A stretch of DNA of 64,000 bases from Agitococcus lubricus (GCF_003051055.1 NZ_QAON01000007.1:1-64000), one strand, 5' to 3'; counted from the stretch's first letter, positions 1-7,934 are shown. Notes: generated by a model not told the origin, from the sequence alone. Made by a program: numbers and translations.

Positions 1-2
1 AT

Positions 3-65
3 TCAACGCTAGGTTATAAATCACCATTAATATTTGAACGTGATTTTTTAAGACAAGCTGCCTAA
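3..65 (+). mobile_element. IS3-family transposase, C-terminal tail (5' cut by window edge)
   Basis: The frame is open from the window edge to TAA at 63-65 and gives STLGYKSPLIFE followed by eight more residues. This matches the conserved C-terminal block of IS3-family OrfB/integrase-core transposases (usually H-STLGY-x-SP-x-x-FE). Only about 20 residues are visible, so the element's integrity cannot be judged. The right inverted repeat should lie just after the stop, at about 66-95. The next gene starts there, so the IS abuts the 5' end of the following operon. Confidence 0.72.
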
Positions 66-95
66 ATAACTGTCCTGTTTCTCTTGACCATTACA

Positions 96-863
96 ATGCA
101 ATGTTTTAATGAATATGGACAAACGATTAACCCCATCTTATTAAGTCATGGTCCTTATGTCGTGGTCGATAATGATTATATCTTGTATCCAGATAGTCAC
201 CATTTCATCAAATACGACCCTCTCACTGGCAAACGAGAAGACTTATTTATTTCTTGCAAAAAAGCCATCGCCTTTGCATTTAATCAAACGCATCTGATTT
301 GGTTAGACCATCATCAAGCGCATATTTATCATTTATCAGGCAAACTTAATACCACTTTTATAAAAAAACACTACACCTTAGAGCCCTTGCTACAGGCTCA
401 TCCTCATGGTGGCTTTCTGATGTCAGATGGGATAGCAAATCAAAAACTAATTTGGCTAACGGTGGATGGTGAACAAATTCGCTCTTGGCAATTATGTGGT
501 CCCATTTTAGCGCTCACTGTGTGCAACCAGAATATCTTGGTTGCATGTGCGGCACTCGGTAAATCTGAAAATCTCGCCTTTTATTTATTAAGCGATGATT
601 CATGTCAAGAGCATCAAGAAACGATGTGTATAGGTAAGATTATCAGTCAAGAAGGTCATTTAGCGTGGTTACGCAAAGATAGGCATATTATGCTGATGAA
701 TGAAGACTTTACGCCTTACTCCATCGGCATATTACCAGAAAATCACCATCTGATGGCATTTAGCCCTTCGTTATCTTACATTGCATCGCTCTCTATCACT
801 GCTGACACTTATGAATGTCAATTATGGCAAATTCATCCATTGCAGGAGGCTTATCATGTCTAA
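96..863 (+). CDS. Unrecognised protein, first gene of bilin-reductase operon
   Basis: The product is about 255 residues with no signal peptide or membrane segment. Short beta-prone blocks with aromatic and Trp endings (for example LIWLDHHQ, LIWLTVDG, LAWLRKD, CQLWQIHP) recur through the chain, which looks like a WD/PQQ-type beta-propeller. That is inferred from pattern only; I do not recognise the family. ATG 96 is preferred over TTG 84, but neither has a clear Shine-Dalgarno sequence. The start lies inside the expected right end of the IS, so the gene may be 5'-truncated by the insertion. It overlaps the next gene by 8 nt, which implies translational coupling. Confidence 0.6.
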   Translation: MQCFNEYGQTINPILLSHGPYVVVDNDYILYPDSHHFIKYDPLTGKREDLFISCKKAIAFAFNQTHLIWLDHHQAHIYHLSGKLNTTFIKKHYTLEPLLQAHPHGGFLMSDGIANQKLIWLTVDGEQIRSWQLCGPILALTVCNQNILVACAALGKSENLAFYLLSDDSCQEHQETMCIGKIISQEGHLAWLRKDRHIMLMNEDFTPYSIGILPENHHLMAFSPSLSYIASLSITADTYECQLWQIHPLQEAYHV

Positions 864-1458
864 TCACTACGCTCGTATAGAATGTATTTTTTACTCACAC
901 GCTTGGGCGATATTGAATTTAGAAAAACTTGGCATAAATACCTTAGAAGATACCATCATCATTGAACTTTCTAGACAATCTACATTAAGCCTCGTTATTA
1001 ATAATTCCAGCCAACGTACGGGTATCTCTGCCTTATTAAATCCTAAAGTGACTTTAGATAGCTTAGCTGAATACTTTCCACAACTTACCACGAGAATTAT
1101 TTTAGCCTCTAGTCAACCAATGGATATCAGTAGCCTTTGCGCCGCCACTCAATTACTACATTATAAGGAAACAGATGCCAAGCGTATTGTCTTACTAGTC
1201 AATATGATGGATGCCTGCCATTTAGCAGAAGCATGGCAATGTGCAGAATCCTATGCCATTTATTGGGATTTAGCAGATCCCATTTCGCCGTCATTAGCTT
1301 TACTGGGTGAAAAATTAGCAGAATATGGTTGCCTGTCGTCATCATCATGGAAAGGTTTACATTTTTATGAAAGCCCTCACAGAGAAAATCCTACTGCTGA
1401 ATCACTATTATCTTCTTATAAAGATGTTTTAACCCAATATACCTCATTGAGTATTTGA
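856..1458 (+). CDS. Unrecognised 200-residue protein
   Basis: ATG 856 has an AGGAGG-like ribosome site at 843-848 and overlaps the previous stop by 8 nt. A longer reading from 781 is the same frame extended into the upstream gene. The product is soluble, with alternating beta and helix character (RIILASSQP, KRIVLLVNMMDACHLAE). No catalytic signature or known family was recognised. The stop is 1 nt before the next ATG. Its job is presumably tied to the phosphatase and bilin reductase that follow, but no function can be read from the sequence. Confidence 0.65.
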   Translation: MSNHYARIECIFYSHAWAILNLEKLGINTLEDTIIIELSRQSTLSLVINNSSQRTGISALLNPKVTLDSLAEYFPQLTTRIILASSQPMDISSLCAATQLLHYKETDAKRIVLLVNMMDACHLAEAWQCAESYAIYWDLADPISPSLALLGEKLAEYGCLSSSSWKGLHFYESPHRENPTAESLLSSYKDVLTQYTSLSI

Positions 1459-1459
1459 G

Positions 1460-1993
1460 ATGATTAAGGATAATCCATTAAAAAACATGATTTTTATTAG
1501 CTCTCTACCTACATTTATAGAGTTACAAATTTTATTTTATCAAGGTCTTAAAGAATTAATCAATGTATCTGGTATTGACTTAGATAAAATCTACCCTCAG
1601 TATAATTTAAGCTATTTTAATGAGCATACATTCATATTTTCTGACTTATTCTCTAAGGCAAAAACTATAGAATCCTTTGCAGAGTTAGAAGCGCTGAACT
1701 CAACATTATTTAAAGAACACTTTAATATAGAGCAACAACAAGCATTTAAGTCTGCTGTTTATAAAGCAATTGAGCTATTATATCTAAATAAAAGCCTCTA
1801 TATTTTTTGTCATCAGGGGGTAGGAAGATCCCCTGCGGTGAGCTTTGCTGCACTCACACTTTATTATCAATTGCCCATGTCTGAGTCATTAAAAATGATA
1901 CACGCGATGAGACCACAAGCTAAAATTACGACGATGACTATTTCGGCAACCTACTGGCTAAAAGAGAATTTATCTCATGAACAGTTTATTTAG
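1460..1993 (+). CDS. Dual-specificity/tyrosine phosphatase-like protein
   Basis: A protein of 177 residues with a protein-tyrosine-phosphatase P-loop FCHQGVGRSPA: catalytic Cys117, Arg123 and the following Ser form the CX5R(S/T) signature. The usual His before the Cys is Phe. The C-terminal helix after the loop fits the compact DSP fold. Asp62 is one candidate general acid, but this cannot be settled by eye. It follows gene 2 by 1 nt and overlaps the bilin reductase gene by 17 nt, so the four genes form one transcript. The substrate (protein, phosphoinositide or nucleotide) is unknown. Confidence 0.72.
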   Translation: MIKDNPLKNMIFISSLPTFIELQILFYQGLKELINVSGIDLDKIYPQYNLSYFNEHTFIFSDLFSKAKTIESFAELEALNSTLFKEHFNIEQQQAFKSAVYKAIELLYLNKSLYIFCHQGVGRSPAVSFAALTLYYQLPMSESLKMIHAMRPQAKITTMTISATYWLKENLSHEQFI

Positions 1994-2666
1994 TCATTTG
2001 ATAGATGAACTTAAAACACACCCTTTTTTTACACCGCTCAGTATACCGTCAGATTTTCAGCATAAATCCATCGAGCGCGCTCAAGGAAGTCTGAACTTAC
2101 ATAGTCAGGCTTATCTGTTAAAAGAATATGGTGAATTACGTAGTGTCGTCATTCAATCTTCCAAAATAGAAATCATCAGCTGTTTTTTTTATCCGTTTGC
2201 ACAATGGGATTTGCCTATTTATGCGATGGAATTTGTCAGTTTAGCTAAAAAACCGATTGTAGGCGTTTTAGATTTACCTTGCTTATCGGGTACCGCGCAT
2301 TTACCCGCACAAGCATTCATGGCAAATCTATTAGCTAAATATCAATTTCAGCTCAGTACAGACTACCCTGACTGGTATAAAGAATGCCGTTCGGGTTACG
2401 ATATATTCACTCGACCCGAAAACCACGCCGTATTTGAGCGTCTTTCACAGGCGCATCGTGATATTCTTGACGAGATTCCCCAGTTTGCCGCTCAGGCCTC
2501 TCTTCTCTCAGCAGTAGACCTGAACGCGCATCGTCAACAGATAAAATCCTATCAAGAACATCACCTTGTGAATTCGCCTGGCCTACCGCTCATGAATAAT
2601 CTTTTTGGTCAGGCATGGACCAGCGCTTTCCTTGAAGAGTGGTTTTTTGCAGCATCCACTCTCTGA
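1977..2666 (+). CDS. Ferredoxin-dependent bilin reductase (PcyA/PebS-like)
   Basis: The 229-residue protein aligns by eye with the phycobilin:ferredoxin oxidoreductase family, which reduces biliverdin to phytobilins with electrons from ferredoxin. The segment EIISCFFYPFAQWDLPIYAM (65-84) matches the PcyA block ending in the FP-x4-GLPLFG core. Asp99 in LDLPCLSG sits at the proton-donating Asp105 of PcyA. The C-terminal stretch with HRQQIKSY and FGQAWTSAF matches the PcyA C-terminus. The PcyA His88 position is Ser68, so the product may be neither phycocyanobilin nor any known bilin. No haem oxygenase or bilin-binding GAF protein is visible in the window. The family is usually cyanobacterial, plant or phage. 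Confidence 0.82.
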   Translation: MNSLFSHLIDELKTHPFFTPLSIPSDFQHKSIERAQGSLNLHSQAYLLKEYGELRSVVIQSSKIEIISCFFYPFAQWDLPIYAMEFVSLAKKPIVGVLDLPCLSGTAHLPAQAFMANLLAKYQFQLSTDYPDWYKECRSGYDIFTRPENHAVFERLSQAHRDILDEIPQFAAQASLLSAVDLNAHRQQIKSYQEHHLVNSPGLPLMNNLFGQAWTSAFLEEWFFAASTL

Positions 2667-2670
2667 GAGT

Positions 2671-3312
2671 TTAATCAATCAGTTTCATTTTAATCGCATA
2701 ACGTACTAAGCCCGTTACTTCATGAATATCAAGTTTATTCATAATCTGGCTACGGTGTGTTTCAATTGTCTTGAGTGATAAATTTAATTTTTTTGCGATT
2801 TCTTTGCTTGATAAACCTAAACTCACTAACTTTAAGATTTCTGTCTGTCTTTGCGTTAAATTTTTCTCGGCTTTTTCATGTATGTTTTTGGCTTTGAACC
2901 CTTGTGCAATTTCTGAACAGATAGAAGGGCTAAGATATACTTTTCCATTCATAATAGTATCAATCGCGGAGAACAATTCTGTGGGTGCTGCATCTTTTAA
3001 TAAATACCCAGAAACACCAATCTTTAAGGCTTCTTCTATATAAACCAAATTATTGTACATCGTTAATAATAGTATATGTGGCGTGTCGTGTAACTCAAAA
3101 ATCTTTTTAGCTGTTTCTATGCCAGTCATATCGGGCATAGAAACATCCATCAGTACGACATTCACGTGATTTTTTTTCAGAAAATCAATCGCCTCAAAAC
3201 CGTTACTTGCTTCCGCTATCACATCAAATCGTTCTTCAGAGCTGATAAGCACTCTTAGTCCTTTACGAATGAGCTGATGATCATCAACGATTAATATTCT
3301 TGTATTATTCAT
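2671..3312 (-). CDS. NarL/FixJ-family response regulator
   Basis: 213 residues. The receiver domain (about 5-120) has acidic pocket D10/D11, phospho-acceptor D56 in VVLMDVSMPD, and the switch Lys in GYLLKDAA. The C-terminal LuxR-type HTH (about 148-210) has LTQRQTEILKLVSLGLSSKEIA. It overlaps its cognate kinase gene by 8 nt and is convergent with the bilin-reductase operon, with 4 nt between the stops. The target genes are unknown. AT-rich composition like its neighbours suggests the whole 0-4.3 kb patch is accessory. Confidence 0.9.
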   Translation of the reverse strand: MNNTRILIVDDHQLIRKGLRVLISSEERFDVIAEASNGFEAIDFLKKNHVNVVLMDVSMPDMTGIETAKKIFELHDTPHILLLTMYNNLVYIEEALKIGVSGYLLKDAAPTELFSAIDTIMNGKVYLSPSICSEIAQGFKAKNIHEKAEKNLTQRQTEILKLVSLGLSSKEIAKKLNLSLKTIETHRSQIMNKLDIHEVTGLVRYAIKMKLID

Positions 3313-4267
3313 TAATCATACTCCATACTACTTGTATTCTAGTACCCAAACCAATTTTTGAATTTATTTTAAATACCCCACCTGTTTGCTCTGCTCTCTC
3401 CTGCATACTTAATAAACCCAATGAATTAATCCTTTCAGTCATATCAAAACCCTGCCCATTATCACTGATAACCAGCTTAAAATAAGCAGACGTATTCTCA
3501 ATACTGATATATATCTTTTTAGCTTGGCTATATTTAATGGCATTGTTAATAGCTTCTTGGCAAATTCTGTAAGAGGCATACTCTATTTCTTGATTATCAA
3601 TAATCACTTCAGATGAAATATCTAACTCAACTTTCATCTCACTCAAATTAGCTATTTGGTTAATTAAATTTGTTAGGCTTTCTTTTATTCCTATTTCTCG
3701 AATAAATCTAGGATGCAAACCTTTCGTAATATCTCTTAACGACTTTATTGCCTGATCAAATAACGGCATAATTTCGTTAATCATCTTTTTAGTATGTTGT
3801 ATATCTTTTTGAATCAATACATTAAAACTAGATATTTTTAATGCAATCAGTAATTGTCCTAAGTCATCATGTAACTCTCTTGCCAGATTAGCTCGATAGG
3901 AATCCTGTGCTGACAATAGACTTCCAAATAATAACTTATATTGTTGCTCAGACTTATTACCAGATAAATTGACGCTATTTTTACTTTTATCTAATATACA
4001 TTGATAATAAAAAATCCCATCTTGAGCAAACATTCTAATAACTGCATTATAATAATCATCTAGCCACAGTACATCGGCTATATTATTATCAAAAAACAAA
4101 TCATCTATTTTATTCAAAATAGCAATATTACTAATATTCTCCCCAACAATGTTAGCTTTATATTTTTCTATTGAGAATTTATTAGCAAATAATATTTCAC
4201 CTAAAGCATTATATATAAATACTGGCATACTAATATTATTAGCGAGAATCAAAAAAGAATAATCCAT
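3305..4267 (-). CDS. PAS-containing HisKA_3 sensor histidine kinase
   Basis: About 320 residues from ATG 4267; an in-frame GTG at 4276 is possible, and neither start has a good ribosome site. The N-terminal PAS-like segment (about 10-95: MPVFIYNALGEILFAN) is followed by an HPK7-type dimerisation box ARELHDDLGQLLIALK with the phospho-His, then a HATPase_c domain (NAINNAIKYSQ, DNGQGFD, GLLSMQERAEQTGG). No transmembrane segments, so it senses a cytosolic signal. It is paired with the NarL-type regulator downstream. No GAF or bilin-attachment Cys motif was seen, so a direct photoreceptor role is unsupported despite the neighbouring bilin reductase. Confidence 0.88.
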   Translation of the reverse strand: MDYSFLILANNISMPVFIYNALGEILFANKFSIEKYKANIVGENISNIAILNKIDDLFFDNNIADVLWLDDYYNAVIRMFAQDGIFYYQCILDKSKNSVNLSGNKSEQQYKLLFGSLLSAQDSYRANLARELHDDLGQLLIALKISSFNVLIQKDIQHTKKMINEIMPLFDQAIKSLRDITKGLHPRFIREIGIKESLTNLINQIANLSEMKVELDISSEVIIDNQEIEYASYRICQEAINNAIKYSQAKKIYISIENTSAYFKLVISDNGQGFDMTERINSLGLLSMQERAEQTGGVFKINSKIGLGTRIQVVWSMINE

Positions 4268-4682
4268 AACAACCACATTAATATTTTTATAAAATCAATA
4301 CTATTAGCTAATCTATGATATTGAAATTTTTATCTTAATTACCATTAAACAAAATCAAACAGATAACCTATTTTCTTTATACAATATAGTCTATGCCTCT
4401 TAAAAACAGCAGGACAGTTATCAGGCTTTAGATAATATTTGTTAAATACTAAGAAGACATGTGACAAGGTGAAGATATCTACTGAGCTACAGCCACATGC
4501 AAAGTTTTAACCTCCCCATAAGCTAACGCTAATGAAGCTGACATATACGCTGATTGACTCTTGATAACAATATTGTATAGACCAAAGTAGTCTTTTTGGG
4601 GATGGCTGTCAGTCAGGCATTATTTTAGCTAGTCCTGACTTTATTTAGGTGGTTTAGAATCCACAATCAAGATAAAACGTGT
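4268..4682. other. Non-coding spacer with an IS-end-like sequence
   Basis: A gene-free, AT-rich stretch between the histidine kinase and fadH. At 4410-4421 the sequence CAGGACAGTTAT is the exact reverse complement of 66-77, which lies in the expected right end of the IS3 element at the window start, and AGGC follows shortly after in both. No transposase remnant was found next to it. It may be an orphan or degraded IS end; chance cannot be excluded. Confidence 0.35.
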
Positions 4683-4715
4683 GCCGAGCTAATCTTTGTT
4701 GTCTCTTAGCTCGGC
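4683..4715 (-). terminator. Stem-loop after fadH
   Basis: A perfect 10-bp inverted repeat GCCGAGCTAA / TTAGCTCGGC with a 13-nt loop, beginning 32 nt past the fadH stop. The U-tract is poor on both strands, so this is a probable but not ideal intrinsic terminator. Confidence 0.55.
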
Positions 4716-4746
4716 TTTATTCATTATTTAAAAGAACAAATGTCTC

Positions 4747-6768
4747 TTAAATCTGTGCGGCTAACTCTGCGCCCTGACGAATGGCACGTTTAGCATCTAA
4801 CTCTGCTGCAACATCCGCCCCACCAATTAAATGAACTGTTTTACCCAATGCTTCAATTGCCGCTTGTAACTCACGTTGTGGCTCTTGGCCTGCGCAAATA
4901 ATTACATTATCCACGGCTAACACTTGAGGTTGGCCATTGACACTGATATGTAAGCCCTCATCGTCAATTTTGGTGTATTCCACACCTGTCAACATATTAA
5001 CGCCTTTTTTGAGTAAGGCTTCACGATGCGCCCAACCTGTGGTTTTACCTGGCCCCGTGATTTTCTTGTTTTTGCGCTGCAACAAGTACACCTCTCGAGG
5101 GCTTGGACTCACTTGAGCCTCAACACCTTCAATACCGCTACGTGCTTGTAAGGTTTTATCAATGCCCCACTCACGTAAATATTCATCAATGTCTAGACTA
5201 GAAGGCACATGATGTGGGTCATGCACTAAAAACTCAGAAGTATCCATGCCAATACCACCCGCACCAACCACTGCCACACGTTTACCGACAGGTTTTTTGT
5301 CTCTTAACACATCAATATAATTCATTACTTTGGGATGATTAACGCCTTCTAAGGGCAATTGACGTGGCACAATACCTGTGGCTAAAACCACTTCATCAAA
5401 CTCAGCGACATCATTTGCACCAACACGTTTGCCGAGTTGCACATTAACACCGTATTTTTTTAACATGACGCCAAAATAACGAATGGTTTCGTTAAATTCT
5501 TCTTTACCGGGAACTTGTTTGGCAATATTAAATTGACCACCAATTTGCGTATCTTGGTCAAACAAAGTGACGTTATGACCACGCTCTGCGGCAACACTGG
5601 CAAATGATAAACCTGCTGGCCCTGCACCAATCACCGCAATATTTTTCGGTTTATCGGTTTTGATATAAATTAATTGGTCTTCATAACAGGCTTGCGGATT
5701 GACCAAACAAGAAGCCTGACGTAAAGCAAAAGTATGGTCTAAACAGGCTTGGTTACAACCAATACAGGTATTCACTTCTTCTTCTTTATTGGCGGCTGCT
5801 TTGTTTACCCAATCAGGGTCTGCCAACATCGGACGCGCCATTGACACCATATCGGCATCACCACGGGCAATAATATCTTCGGCATGAGACGGCATATTGA
5901 TACGGTTAGAAGCAGATACAGGAATACTCACCGCCTCTTTGACTTTACGCGTTACCCATGCAAACGCACCACGCGGTACCATGGTGGCAATGGTAGGAAT
6001 TTTGGCTTCGTGCCAACCAATACCTGTATTAATGATACTCACGCCTGCTTTTTCTAATTCTTTAGCAAGGGTAATCACTTCATCAAAGGTTTGACCATCG
6101 GGTACTAAATCAAGCATCGACAAACGATAGACAATAATAAAGTTGGTGCCAACACGGGCACGAATACGACGAACAACTTCGAGTGGGAAACGCATACGGC
6201 GTTCAAAATCACCACCCCAGTCATCGTCACGCTCATTACCACGTACGGTTAAAAACTGATTTAATAAATAGCCTTCTGAACCCATGATTTCAATGCCGTC
6301 ATAGCCAGCTTGTTGAGCTAAAGCAGCCGCATTGACCCAACTCTCTAACTCTTGAAGAATCATTTCTTCGGTCATGGCTTGCGGTGGAAAGGGATAAATA
6401 GGTGACTTTTTACCAGACGGAGACACATTTAAGGGATGATACGATTGACGGCCAGCGTGTAATACCTGCATACAAATACGACCACCTGCGGCATGGACGG
6501 CATCGGTAATTACTTTATGCTTTTTAGCATCGGCTTCGGTCAGCATGGCACACATACCTGGCCCTAAAACGCCTAATTCAGAAGGCGAAATACCCCCTGT
6601 AATAATTAAGCCCACACCACCTGCGGCACGGCGCGCAAAAAAAGCTGCTTGTCTTTCGGGCGGAAATTCTTCAAGACCTGTGTGCATCGAACCCATGATG
6701 ACACGGTTGGGCAAAGTGACAAAACCTAAATCTAATGGTTGTAATAAATGTTGAAATGGTTGTGACAT
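4747..6768 (-). CDS. fadH: NADPH-dependent 2,4-dienoyl-CoA reductase
   Basis: 673 residues, the usual length. It reduces 2,4-dienoyl-CoA during beta-oxidation of unsaturated fatty acids. The N-terminal old-yellow-enzyme TIM barrel (about 5-330, FMN) has the GSEGYLLNQFL and RGNERDDDWGG substrate-site motifs. A 4Fe-4S motif CIGCNQAC with a further Cys 12 residues on follows, then a C-terminal FAD/NADPH module with two Rossmann motifs (AVIGAGPAGLSFA; VAVVGAGGIGMD). It is monocistronic by layout. A palindromic candidate operator about 115-140 nt upstream shares a 10-mer with the region before the fadBA-type operon. Confidence 0.96.
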   Translation of the reverse strand: MSQPFQHLLQPLDLGFVTLPNRVIMGSMHTGLEEFPPERQAAFFARRAAGGVGLIITGGISPSELGVLGPGMCAMLTEADAKKHKVITDAVHAAGGRICMQVLHAGRQSYHPLNVSPSGKKSPIYPFPPQAMTEEMILQELESWVNAAALAQQAGYDGIEIMGSEGYLLNQFLTVRGNERDDDWGGDFERRMRFPLEVVRRIRARVGTNFIIVYRLSMLDLVPDGQTFDEVITLAKELEKAGVSIINTGIGWHEAKIPTIATMVPRGAFAWVTRKVKEAVSIPVSASNRINMPSHAEDIIARGDADMVSMARPMLADPDWVNKAAANKEEEVNTCIGCNQACLDHTFALRQASCLVNPQACYEDQLIYIKTDKPKNIAVIGAGPAGLSFASVAAERGHNVTLFDQDTQIGGQFNIAKQVPGKEEFNETIRYFGVMLKKYGVNVQLGKRVGANDVAEFDEVVLATGIVPRQLPLEGVNHPKVMNYIDVLRDKKPVGKRVAVVGAGGIGMDTSEFLVHDPHHVPSSLDIDEYLREWGIDKTLQARSGIEGVEAQVSPSPREVYLLQRKNKKITGPGKTTGWAHREALLKKGVNMLTGVEYTKIDDEGLHISVNGQPQVLAVDNVIICAGQEPQRELQAAIEALGKTVHLIGGADVAAELDAKRAIRQGAELAAQI

Positions 6769-6884
6769 GGCGAACCCTCAGCTGGCTAGCGCTTGGTAGG
6801 TAAATAAGTGACAGTTAGTCGATAAAGTTTGATACGGTCGTTAGTTACACGACTAGCTCTATAAGAATTTATCTCGAATGAATA

Positions 6885-6907
6885 GCTTGCTTTATTGGCA
6901 AGCAAAC
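6885..6907. promoter_or_regulatory. Candidate fatty-acid regulator operator upstream of fadH
   Basis: GCTTGC - 7 nt - GCAAGCAAAC. The 10-mer GCAAGCAAAC recurs in reverse complement at 48500-48509 upstream of the acetyl-CoA acyltransferase gene, also within an inverted repeat. Both genes are beta-oxidation genes, so a shared TetR-type (PsrA/FadR-like) site is a reasonable inference. The 9-mer CAAGCAAAC also occurs at 40291 after putA, which weakens specificity. Confidence 0.42.
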
Positions 6908-7026
6908 ATTGCGTCAATAACTGCCGACTACGAAATTACCTGACGATAACTCGCACTGAAGGCGAATACAAGCCGTTTTAACGACTTTTTAGTTCGCACA
7001 AAAAAGTATTTTTTTATAACTAAAAA

Positions 7027-7119
7027 TTATAACTCAACAGCATCATCAATATAGTCATAATCTTCATAATCTGCCCATTCATCAACCACGACTTCATCGC
7101 GCATATCTAATAATTCCAT
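7027..7119 (-). CDS. Possible small acidic peptide (30 residues)
   Basis: ATG at 7119 is preceded by a good ribosome site (GAGGA, 6 nt spacing). The frame encodes 30 residues, MELLDMRDEVV followed by an Asp/Glu/Tyr-rich tail (DEWADYEDYDYIDD), and ends in TAA. Net charge is strongly negative with one Trp and three Tyr. It is the only well-initiated frame in the 675-bp gap between fadH and 7445. I do not recognise a family. It could be a leader-type or stand-alone small protein, or chance. Confidence 0.42.
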   Translation of the reverse strand: MELLDMRDEVVVDEWADYEDYDYIDDAVEL

Positions 7120-7444
7120 GATTTTTCCTCATTGTGACCAGTTAAAAATCTAACATCTTCATTAGTACGTTTTTGAAGATGAGTTATTAAAAACTAATGC
7201 AATGACCATACCATGACACTTAAAAGACAGTATGATGACAGTCCGCTCAGACTATCTTTTTTATGTAAATAGCGATAACGTAGCTTCCATTAACTGCGTT
7301 TATTACTTAGGTATTTTACGCATGAGCACGAGCCTTTAGAGCTAAACAAAGACTGTTTATTTTTGGCTCTAAAATGACATTGTCTTGACAACGACAGTCA
7401 CTTTATTTGCAATATTCAAGTTCTACTTATTTGAGCATATATCT
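7120..7444. other. Non-coding spacer with two stem-loops
   Basis: No convincing gene. It contains an 8-bp inverted repeat CATCTTCA/TGAAGATG (about 7153-7181). It also contains a two-level nested hairpin, TTTAGAGC (7335-7342) with GCTCTAAA (7366-7373) enclosing TAAACA/TGTTTA, lying 72-110 nt upstream of the next start. It may be a 5'-UTR structure of the 7445 gene. Confidence 0.35.
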
Positions 7445-7900
7445 ATGGTTTCTAAAACAAATACAATAACTTATGAAAATTTCTCTCAGGCTATGCAAGC
7501 AATTATTCGTCAAGAAGATATTGCCAATGCTCGCCGTGCATTATATAAATTTTTACCTGAACAGCGTTTATATTTGGCCGCACACACACTGCCTGCAAAC
7601 AAAATCAGTACAGAAGCACAAACGCTAGATGAGCTTGCCAAACTGTCTCTTTTTTGTGCACAGGGGGCTGATAACAGTACCGCCTTGTTAAGTTACACAG
7701 ACACTCAAACACTAACAGCGCAATGTAAAGATAGTTTTATTGTGGAACTTTCTGGTGCAGATGCACTGAATTTGGTGCTAATGCAACATAAATTTGCTGC
7801 CTTAGTGGTGAAATCGGCGCAGGGTTGGGTGGGTATTACTAAGACGGATATTCGCTTATTAGTTAAAGGTTATCGTATGGATAATTACCCCTCTCAGTAA
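7445..7900 (+). CDS. Hypothetical protein, 151 residues
   Basis: The ORF is open from a TTG at 7385, but ATG 7445 begins a more natural N-terminus (MVSKTNTITYENFSQAM); its ribosome site is weak. The protein is soluble. The N-terminal helical half has RRALYKFLPEQRLYLAAHTLP and the C-terminal half has beta-rich SFIVELSGADAL and GWVGITKTDIRLLVKGYR. The layout vaguely resembles SseB-like enhancer proteins, but I cannot assign a family. It is convergent with the QueD-like gene. Confidence 0.6.
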   Translation: MVSKTNTITYENFSQAMQAIIRQEDIANARRALYKFLPEQRLYLAAHTLPANKISTEAQTLDELAKLSLFCAQGADNSTALLSYTDTQTLTAQCKDSFIVELSGADALNLVLMQHKFAALVVKSAQGWVGITKTDIRLLVKGYRMDNYPSQ

Positions 7901-7934
7901 TATGCCATCATCAAGCGCTGAAAGCGCTTGGTGC

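Noticed and set aside
2671-4267. Two-component pair as the photoreceptor of the bilin-reductase operon
   Set aside because: The kinase has a PAS-like input and no GAF/PHY or bilin-attachment Cys motif, and the genes are convergent to the operon. Adjacency alone is not enough.
5897-6094. Plus-strand frames inside fadH
   Set aside because: They are antisense shadows of a well-supported gene without own start signals.
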